19,293 nucleotides of DNA from Solirubrobacterales bacterium (GTDB lineage Bacteria; Actinomycetota; Thermoleophilia; Solirubrobacterales; Solirubrobacteraceae), in the NCBI GenBank assembly GCA_027314825.1, contig DAHVAB010000009.1:1-19293 (forward strand), written 5' to 3'. The position numbers and the translations under genes were made by a program. Shown here in pieces: positions 13,513-19,293 of the stretch (position 1 is the first letter of the stretch; each line of letters starts with the position of its first letter). A model generated the notes under the pieces. The model was not told the origin of the DNA and did not search any database. It saw nothing but the letters and a program-made list of their open reading frames with translations.

Positions 13513-15864
13513 ATGTCCCCATCGCCAAAGCCCCAGATTCCCCAGGCGCCGGATGCCAGCAGGCCGGTGCTGCGGCTGATACCGCTCGACGACACGGTCG
13601 TGATGCCGAGCATGAGCATCACGCTGACCGTTGACGTCGGCGAGGATGAGCGGGTGGTGCTCGTCCCGCGCCACGAGAACGAGTTCCTGGAGGTCGGCAC
13701 GGTCGCGGAGGTCTCAGACAGGCTGCGCCTGCCTGGCGGCGGGCACGCGGTCGCGCTCTCAGGCGTGGCCAGGGCGCTGATCGGCGCCGCGCAGACCGGC
13801 CCCGGCGGCGAGCTGCGGGTCGAGGTCGAGGAACACCCGGACGACGTGCCGGTCGACCGGCGCACCCGTGAGCTCGAGCGCGAATACAGGGCGGTGGTCG
13901 AGGAGATCCTGGAGCTGCGCGGCGACGACGGCCGGATCGCAGCCTTTCTGCGCGCGATCGCAGAGCCGGGCCCGCTCGCCGACTCGGCCGGCTACTCGCC
14001 GAACCTCACATACGACCAGAAGGTCGAGCTGCTGCGCACGCTGGATGTGGCCGACCGGCTCGAGCTGGCGGTGAAGCTGCAGCGGGAGAGCCTCGCCGAG
14101 CTGCAGGTCCGAAAGCGGATCCGCGAGGACGTCCAGGAGGGTGCCGAGAAGCAGCAGCGCGAGTACTTCCTCCGCCGCCAGATGGAGTCGATCCGCAAGG
14201 AGCTCGGCGAGGACGAGGGCTCGATCGCAGAGGAATACCGGGCCAAGATCGAGGCGGCCGAGATGCCCGAGGCCGTGCAGGAGCAGGCGCTCAAGGAGCT
14301 GGCGCGCCTGGAGCGGATGGGCGAGCAGACCGGCGAGTCGAGCATGCTCAGGACATACCTGGACTGGCTGATCGCTGTGCCGTGGAGCAAGCGGTCCGAG
14401 GAGAAGCTGGACCCCGTCGCGGCGCGTGAGGTGCTCGACACCGACCATGCCGGCCTGGAGGACGTCAAGGACCGAGTCACCGAGTACCTGGCGGTGCGCA
14501 AGCTGCGCGAGGAGCGCGGCATCGAGGCCGATCCGAAGTCGGGGGCGATCCTGACGCTGATCGGGCCGCCGGGGACCGGCAAGACCTCGATCGGCGAGTC
14601 GATCGCCAGAGCGACCGGCCGCGAGTTCGTGCGGATGTCGCTCGGCGGCGTGCGCGACGAGGCGGAGATACGAGGCCACCGACGCACCTACATCGGCGCG
14701 CTGCCGGGACGGCTTGTCCGCGCCCTGCGTGACGCCGGCACGATGAACCCGGTGATCCTGCTCGACGAGGTCGACAAGGTAGGCGCCGATTGGCGAGGCG
14801 ACCCCTCCGCGGCGCTGCTGGAGGTGCTCGACCCCGCCCAGAACCACTCCTTCAGAGACCACTACCTGGATGTGGAGCTGGACCTCTCCCAGGTGATGTT
14901 CATCGCGACCGCGAACGTCGCCGACACGATCCCCGGGCCGCTGCTCGACAGGATGGAGGTGATCCGCTTCGACGGCTACACCTCCGAGGAGAAGCTCGCG
15001 ATCGCCAGGGGCTACCTCTGGCCGCGGCAGCGCGACCGCAACGGCCTGCGAGCGGACGAGGTGGCGATCGAGGACGATCTGCTGAGGACCGTGATATCCG
15101 AGTACACCCGGGAGGCCGGCGTGCGCAACCTGGAGCGCGAGCTCGGCACGCTGCTGCGCAAGACGGCGACGAAGGTCGCCTCGGGCGCGGTGGAGCCTCC
15201 GATCCAGATCGACCTCGACCAGGTCAGGGACGCGCTCGGAAGGCAGAAGTTCTTCCAAGAGTCCGCGATCAGGACGGCCGTGCCGGGCGTCGCGACGGGC
15301 CTTGCGGTCACCGGCGCGGGCGGCGACGTGCTGTTCGTCGAGGCGAGCGCGATGAAGAAGTCCGGCGGCGGCGCGGGCGGCCTCGTGCTCACAGGGCAGC
15401 TCGGCGACGTGATGAAGGAGTCCGCCCAGATCGCGCTCTCCTACGTGAGGGGCCACGCCGAGGCGCTCGGCATCGACGAGCACGTCTTCGAAGGCCACGA
15501 GTTCCACGTCCATGTGCCTGCCGGAGCGATCCCGAAGGACGGCCCGTCCGCAGGTGTGACGATGGTGACGGCGCTCGCGTCGCTGCTCAGCGGACGGCCG
15601 GTGAAGCACACCGTGGGGATGACGGGCGAGGTCACGCTGCAGGGCAGGGTGCTGCCCATCGGCGGCGTCAAGCAGAAGGTGCTCGCCGCCCACGCGGCCG
15701 GCCTCACCGACGTGATCCTGCCGGAGCGCAACAGGGGCGACCTGGACGAGATCCCCGAGGAGGTCGCCTCGCAGATGAGCTTCCATCCGGTGATGAGCAT
15801 CGACGAAGTGCTGGAGAATGCCCTCGAGCCGGCGCCGAGCGTCTCCCGAGTCTCCTCCTCCTGA
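13513..15864 (+). CDS. lon: ATP-dependent Lon protease (LonA)
   Basis: A 783-residue enzyme, the normal LonA length. It has an N-terminal substrate-binding domain (about 15-205), a coiled-coil region with EYFLRRQMESIRKELGEDEG (about 217-236), and an AAA+ domain with Walker A GPPGTGKT at 351-358 and Walker B VILLDEVDK about 65 residues on. The protease domain has the Ser-Lys dyad: PKDGPSAG with Ser679, and PIGGVKQK with Lys720. It degrades damaged and selected regulatory proteins in the cytoplasm. The start ATG 13513 is preceded by GGAG. An hxlR-type gene follows after 18 bases, which is not a neighbour I know for lon, and suggests stress or redox control of the operon. The huge minus-strand frame opposite is a shadow. 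Confidence 0.98.
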   Translation: MSPSPKPQIPQAPDASRPVLRLIPLDDTVVMPSMSITLTVDVGEDERVVLVPRHENEFLEVGTVAEVSDRLRLPGGGHAVALSGVARALIGAAQTGPGGELRVEVEEHPDDVPVDRRTRELEREYRAVVEEILELRGDDGRIAAFLRAIAEPGPLADSAGYSPNLTYDQKVELLRTLDVADRLELAVKLQRESLAELQVRKRIREDVQEGAEKQQREYFLRRQMESIRKELGEDEGSIAEEYRAKIEAAEMPEAVQEQALKELARLERMGEQTGESSMLRTYLDWLIAVPWSKRSEEKLDPVAAREVLDTDHAGLEDVKDRVTEYLAVRKLREERGIEADPKSGAILTLIGPPGTGKTSIGESIARATGREFVRMSLGGVRDEAEIRGHRRTYIGALPGRLVRALRDAGTMNPVILLDEVDKVGADWRGDPSAALLEVLDPAQNHSFRDHYLDVELDLSQVMFIATANVADTIPGPLLDRMEVIRFDGYTSEEKLAIARGYLWPRQRDRNGLRADEVAIEDDLLRTVISEYTREAGVRNLERELGTLLRKTATKVASGAVEPPIQIDLDQVRDALGRQKFFQESAIRTAVPGVATGLAVTGAGGDVLFVEASAMKKSGGGAGGLVLTGQLGDVMKESAQIALSYVRGHAEALGIDEHVFEGHEFHVHVPAGAIPKDGPSAGVTMVTALASLLSGRPVKHTVGMTGEVTLQGRVLPIGGVKQKVLAAHAAGLTDVILPERNRGDLDEIPEEVASQMSFHPVMSIDEVLENALEPAPSVSRVSSS

Positions 15865-15882
15865 CGCGGAGGCTGGCGAGAG

Positions 15883-16209
15883 ATGCCGCGCGGCTCCCGC
15901 AGATGCACGCCGGTTCCAGTGGAGGTCCGCCAGACGGCGGACCTCCTGGAGCGGCGTTGGCAGCTGTCGATCATCTACGCGGCCCTGAACGGCGCGATCC
16001 GCTTCAACGAGTTCGCCGAGGCGATCGCCGGGATCTCGCCGCGGATGCTCTCCGAGCGCCTGCGCGACCTGGAGGCGGCCGGCCTGGTCAAGCGCACCGT
16101 GCTGCCGACCAGCCCGCCTACTGTCGAGTACCGGCTGACCGAGCGCGGGCGCAGGCTGGCACCGATCGTCGAAGCGATGCGCGCCTACGCGGAAGGCTCG
16201 CTCAGCTGA
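15883..16209 (+). CDS. HxlR-family winged-helix transcriptional regulator
   Basis: A compact 108-residue DNA-binding protein with the full HxlR pattern: a leading Cys (Cys8) before PVPVEV, LLERRWQLSIIYAALNGAIR, RFNEFAEAIAGISPRMLSERL (recognition helix), LRDLEAAGLVKR, a wing with PPTVEYRLTERG, and a C-terminal dimer helix. Several HxlR proteins (YodB, HypR, QorR) sense electrophiles or disulfide stress through a Cys at this place. ATG 15883 has GGAGG ten bases upstream and lies 18 bases past the lon stop, so both are read from one transcript. Autorepression through the palindrome at the lon start point is plausible. A 6-bp inverted repeat (GGCTCG/CGAGCC, 16195-16216) spans its stop codon. Confidence 0.9.
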   Translation: MPRGSRRCTPVPVEVRQTADLLERRWQLSIIYAALNGAIRFNEFAEAIAGISPRMLSERLRDLEAAGLVKRTVLPTSPPTVEYRLTERGRRLAPIVEAMRAYAEGSLS

Positions 16210-16455
16210 ACGAGCCGAACGGCCAGACCCGGGCCACCGCGACCCGAACCACCGCGACCCGGGCCACCGCGACCTGGGCCACCGCGACCCGAACCACCGC
16301 GACCTGGGCCACCGCCGCGCCAGTAGGGCAGGCTCAATCCCGCCCGGGTCGGGGCGGTCGCCACGGGCAGCCGGCGCACGTCGCGTACATAGCCGCTCGA
16401 GCTCCGCGGCGATGCACGCTCGGCAGGCCCCGGGCACGCACCGACGCAGAAGAGG
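16210..16455. other. Intergenic spacer, mostly 15-bp tandem repeats
   Basis: No gene is supported. The minus-strand 64-codon frame here merely reads the repeat as Gly/Arg/Pro. The right half (16320-16455) has no clear promoter; TACATA near 16387 is a weak -10 candidate without a -35. Confidence 0.6.
16230..16319. repeat. 15-bp tandem repeat, six units, downstream of the HxlR gene
   Basis: Six head-to-tail units of CGGGCCACCGCGACC and its variants CGAACC.../TGGGCC... run from 16230 to 16319; the last unit decays. The CGGG/CGAA/TGGG forms alternate, so a higher-order unit may have been duplicated. Confidence 0.9.
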
Positions 16456-18795
16456 GTGAGCGGCGGATTCGAGCAGACGGACGCGCTCGCGGCCGGCGCG
16501 CAGCGGCCGTTGCGGGCACGAGCGATCCTGCGCGCGGGATGGATGCAGGCGGTCCCCCGCCGGACGCTGGTGGCACTCGGCGCCTACCTGCTCGGCTACC
16601 TGCTCTGGCAGTCCTTCCGTTGGGGAGGCCATGCAGATCAGGCACTGATCGGCGACGCCGCGCTGGTCCCGCCCACCGTCCTTGCGGTACTGCTCGCGTG
16701 GCGGGCCGGGGATCGGACAGCGCCGCTGCCGCGGCTGCGCAGCGCATGGCGCATCTTCGCGCTCGCGATACTGCTCGCCGCCGTGGGCCACGCGATCGAA
16801 GTGCTCTACGCGGCGACCGGCAGCCACCGCTTCCCATCGATCGCCGACGTCTTCTTCCTCATCTCATACTGGGTTGCCTTCGTGGCGGTGCTCCGCTTCC
16901 CGCACCGTCCGGCCATCACGGGGAGGGCACATCTGCGCAGAGCGCTCGACGCCGCAACGATCGCGGTGGGCGGCGCGGCCGTCGTCTGGTATGTGATGCT
17001 CGGTCCGACCGTGTTCTCCGGGGGCGGCAACGTGCTGAGCGGCATCGTCAGCACCGCCTACCCCGCCGACGACATCATCCTGATCGTCGCTCTCACGCGC
17101 CTGCTCACCGACACGCCGCCAGAGTTCACGCGCGCTCCCCTGCGGCTGCTGATGCTGGGGCTGCTCTTCTACGTCGTGGGGGATGTGTTGACCGGCTGGC
17201 TCCTGATCCACTCCACCTACACCGACGGCGATCCGGTCGACATCGCCTCGATGCTCGCGATCGCGCTCTTCGCGCTCGCCGCCTCCTCGCAGCGTCCGGT
17301 CGACGCCCGGCAGGCCGCCTCACCCTGGCAGTCCGGAGCCGAACCCCGACCGAGCATCGCCCTCACGCTCGCGGCGGCCCCGTACCTCGCTGTGGCAGCA
17401 GTGTTCGGGATGCTGATCGCGGCGCTCAGCGGCGAGCCCTTCTTCCCGGCTCTGAGCCTCGCCTTGACCGCTGCGATCGTGGCCGCCCTGCTCACCGCAC
17501 GTCAGCTCCTCGCCCGACGCGAGCTGGTCGCCGTGCATAGCGAGCTGAAGGCGGCCCACGATGAGCTGGCTGCGCTGGCGACCACCGATCCGCTGACGGG
17601 GCTGCCCAACCACCGAGCCCTGGTCTCCGTGATCGACCAGGAGCTGGAGCGCAGCACCCGTTTTCAGCGAACATGCGCGCTGCTCTTCGTCGACATCGAC
17701 TATTTCAAGGAGCTCAACGACGGTTGGGGGCACGTGGCGGGCGACGCCGCGCTGAACGAGCTCGGTCGCACGGTGCGAGGCGCGCTGCGGACGATGGACA
17801 CGCTGGGCAGGTGGGGAGGCGAGGAGTTCGTGGTCGTGCTGCCGGAGGTCTCCCCCGCCGACGCGATGCTCACCGCCGAGCGGATCAGGGCGGCGGTCGC
17901 CGCCCGCCCCTTCGCGGCGACCGGCGGCACCCACCTGACCGTCTCGATCGGAGCCGCCACCTTCCCGGCGGACGGCACTGCGCGCAGCGAGCTGCTGGCA
18001 GCCGCCGACCGGGCGATGTACGCGGCGAAGCGGCTCGGCCGCAACCAGGCGTTCAGCTCGGCCGACCCTGTGGTCTCGGCGTTCGGTGACAGCATGGAGG
18101 TCAGCGCCTCCACCCCGGACGAGCGGGCCATGATGGGTGCCGTCGACGCGCTGGCGATGCTCGTGGAGGCGCGCGACAGCGGCACCGCCGAGCACACCCG
18201 GCAGGTGGCGAAGCTCGCTCAGCGCGTGGCGATCGCTCTCGGATGCACACCCAGGCAGGCCCGCGACGTGTTTCTCGCCGCCAAGCTGCACGACATCGGG
18301 AAGGTGGCGATCGCCGACGCGATCCTCCGCAAGCCCGGCCGACTGACACCGGAGGAGTGGGCGATGATGCGTCTGCACCCCGCGATCGGCGCCGACGTGG
18401 TCTCACGGGTCGGGCAGCTGGCGGAGCTCGCCCCGATCATCAGAAGCCACCACGAGCGCTACGACGGCACAGGCTATCCAGAGGGTTTGAAGGGTGAGCA
18501 GATACCGCTCCAGGCGCGGATAATCGGGGTGGCCGACGCGCTGGACGCCATGATCACCGACAGGCCCTACCGTCCGCGGATGACCATCGACGAAGCCCGC
18601 GAGGAGCTGCGCCGCCGAGCCGGCAGCCAGTTCGATCCGGACGTGGTCGCCGCCACCGACCGTCTCCTCGCGCAGGAGGCCGCAGCGGAGCATGCCGCTG
18701 CGGCGCAGCCCCGGGCGGGCGCACTTTCAGCGCGCCGTTCGCAGGCGCTCCCCCAACCCGCAGTCCACGGGCGCGACCGAGACCCGGCCCGGTGA
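16456..18795 (+). CDS. Membrane-bound GGDEF/HD-GYP protein (c-di-GMP synthesis and hydrolysis)
   Basis: A 779-residue protein. The N-terminal 350 residues hold about eight to ten membrane helices, a MASE-like sensor of unknown ligand. A short linker helix leads to a GGDEF domain (about 370-530) starting DPLTGLPNHRAL, with active-site GGEEF at 454-458 and an intact product-inhibition site RTMD at 445-448. The HD-GYP domain (about 560-725) has HDIGK (His612-Asp613) and HHERYDGTGYPEGL (665-678), the full metal-binding and GYP signature. Both activities are therefore predicted, making and degrading cyclic di-GMP; which dominates is unknown. The start GTG 16456 has only a poor ribosome site; ATG 16543 just before the first helix is possible. 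The final 50 residues are low complexity and the stop lies inside a tandem repeat. Confidence 0.93.
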   Translation: MSGGFEQTDALAAGAQRPLRARAILRAGWMQAVPRRTLVALGAYLLGYLLWQSFRWGGHADQALIGDAALVPPTVLAVLLAWRAGDRTAPLPRLRSAWRIFALAILLAAVGHAIEVLYAATGSHRFPSIADVFFLISYWVAFVAVLRFPHRPAITGRAHLRRALDAATIAVGGAAVVWYVMLGPTVFSGGGNVLSGIVSTAYPADDIILIVALTRLLTDTPPEFTRAPLRLLMLGLLFYVVGDVLTGWLLIHSTYTDGDPVDIASMLAIALFALAASSQRPVDARQAASPWQSGAEPRPSIALTLAAAPYLAVAAVFGMLIAALSGEPFFPALSLALTAAIVAALLTARQLLARRELVAVHSELKAAHDELAALATTDPLTGLPNHRALVSVIDQELERSTRFQRTCALLFVDIDYFKELNDGWGHVAGDAALNELGRTVRGALRTMDTLGRWGGEEFVVVLPEVSPADAMLTAERIRAAVAARPFAATGGTHLTVSIGAATFPADGTARSELLAAADRAMYAAKRLGRNQAFSSADPVVSAFGDSMEVSASTPDERAMMGAVDALAMLVEARDSGTAEHTRQVAKLAQRVAIALGCTPRQARDVFLAAKLHDIGKVAIADAILRKPGRLTPEEWAMMRLHPAIGADVVSRVGQLAELAPIIRSHHERYDGTGYPEGLKGEQIPLQARIIGVADALDAMITDRPYRPRMTIDEAREELRRRAGSQFDPDVVAATDRLLAQEAAAEHAAAAQPRAGALSARRSQALPQPAVHGRDRDPAR

Positions 18796-18880
18796 GCAGG
18801 CCGACGGCAAGACCCGGCCCGGTGAGCAGGCCGACGGCAAGACCCGACACGATGAGCAGGCCGACGGCGCGACCCGGCAC
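18781..18880. repeat. 30-bp tandem repeat across the GGDEF/HD-GYP stop codon
   Basis: Units 18781-18810 and 18811-18840 are identical, 18841-18870 carries a few changes, and 18871-18880 is a partial fourth. The gene's TGA is in the first unit (CGGTGAGC), and the same TGA recurs in the others. Confidence 0.92.
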
Positions 18881-18902
18881 CCAGCCGCGCGCGACGGCGT
18901 GC

Positions 18903-18919
18903 GCCCGCCCGGCGCGGGC
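18903..18919. terminator. Hairpin GCCCGC-CCGGC-GCGGGC after the GGDEF/HD-GYP gene
   Basis: A perfect 6-bp GC stem with a 5-base loop lies about 110 bases past the stop and is followed by TCGTGTTACT, a poor T-tract. It could be a terminator; chance is possible in such GC-rich DNA. Confidence 0.3.
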
Positions 18920-18987
18920 TCGTGTTACTGGTTAACCCGCACCGAGAGGGTGAGCGGGCACGGATTGCCGGGCGCCATCCGAGCGGC

Positions 18988-19293
18988 ATGCTCGCCAGCA
19001 TGGACACGGTACCCGTCGCCGAGGCGAGGCCGCCACACGCCCGCAGTGTGCTGGTCGCCTACTCCAGCACGGGCGGCGCCACCCGCGGCGTGGCCGAGCG
19101 GATCGCCGCGCGGCTGCGCGAGAGTGGCCTGGAGGTCGTGCTGCGGGCGGCGGGGGAGGCCCGCGGCGTGGCGGACCACGACGCGATCGTCTTCGGCGGA
19201 GCCGTCTACAACCAGGCCTGGCCCATGGAGGGGCGGGAGTTCATCCGTGCCAGCATCCAGGCGATGGCTCAGCGACCGACCTGGCTGTTCAGC
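18988..19293 (+). CDS. Flavodoxin-domain protein, 5' part only
   Basis: The first 102 codons are inside the window. The sequence SVLVAYSSTGGATRGVAERI (about 20-39) is the FMN-phosphate-binding loop of a flavodoxin fold (strand, T/S-rich loop, helix). It is followed by the second half-domain with HDAIVFGGAVYNQAWPME (about 69-86), where the flavin ring would sit. The nearest relatives I know are flavodoxin/HemG-like (menaquinone-dependent protoporphyrinogen oxidase-type) proteins, but the specific role cannot be told from this fragment. ATG 18988 or ATG 19000 could be the start; neither has a clear ribosome site. The upstream 18881-18987 holds the hairpin and no gene. Confidence 0.8.
   Translation, partial: MLASMDTVPVAEARPPHARSVLVAYSSTGGATRGVAERIAARLRESGLEVVLRAAGEARGVADHDAIVFGGAVYNQAWPMEGREFIRASIQAMAQRPTWLFS

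Noticed and set aside
16185..16379. 64-codon minus-strand Gly/Arg-rich frame
   Set aside because: Only the 15-bp tandem repeat read in one frame; no start-site support.
13759..16827. 1022-codon minus-strand open frame
   Set aside because: Antisense to lon, the HxlR gene and the start of the GGDEF gene, all of which have clear motifs; this frame has none.
14790..17540. 916-codon plus-strand open frame
   Set aside because: Runs out of frame through lon, hxlR and the GGDEF gene with Arg/Ala/Gly-rich filler; a shadow.
1..19293. tRNA, rRNA, insertion sequence or integrase
   Set aside because: No clover-leaf, rRNA core sequence, transposase motif or terminal inverted repeat seen by eye on either strand; an automated scan would be needed to exclude a degenerate one.

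Overview
The window is very GC-rich DNA from a high-GC Gram-positive bacterium. The gene content points to the class Thermoleophilia (Solirubrobacterales-like: Solirubrobacter, Conexibacter and relatives): a Gram-positive (Tcp-type) conjugation apparatus, an Rpf-like muralytic enzyme behind a ydaO-type c-di-AMP riboswitch, a GT87 membrane glycosyltransferase, LonA and a GGDEF/HD-GYP protein. The taxon is an inference from style and content, because no rRNA or marker gene is present.

Positions 1-8921 (minus strand) hold one co-directional run, read right to left: a sigma-70-like regulator, a 60-codon small ORF, a single-pass membrane protein with a long Pro/Ser/Ala tail, TcpC (VirB8-like), a TcpD/VirB2-like small membrane protein, TcpE, a VirB4/TcpF ATPase and a TcpH/TrbL/VirB6-like polytopic protein that runs off the left edge. 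The order TcpC-D-E-F-H is that of the clostridial pCW3 tcp locus. Five junctions are 4-base ATGA/GTGA overlaps, so the set looks like one translationally coupled operon headed by its own sigma-like protein. No relaxase, coupling ATPase or integrase is visible. The genes to the right are ordinary chromosomal ones, so this could be either the end of an integrated conjugative element or a domesticated chromosomal type IV secretion system.

Positions 9028-13383 carry a YihY/BrkB-family membrane protein (plus strand), which converges on the Rpf/transglycosylase-like gene (minus). The leader of the latter is a clear c-di-AMP riboswitch with a TTGACA element just upstream. Further upstream, also on the minus strand, are a secreted protein of unknown function and a GT87-like glycosyltransferase.

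Positions 13384-19293 (plus strand) begin with a strong promoter (TTGAGG-17-TATACT) that carries two nested inverted repeats and drives lon. An HxlR-family regulator follows lon in the same transcript. After a 246-base spacer with 15-bp tandem repeats comes a membrane protein with complete GGDEF and HD-GYP domains (c-di-GMP turnover). The window ends in the first 102 codons of a flavodoxin-domain protein.

Short tandem repeats, most with unit lengths divisible by three (15, 18, 27, 30, 63 bp), recur in the ends of genes or straddle their stop codons. They are a striking trait of this stretch.
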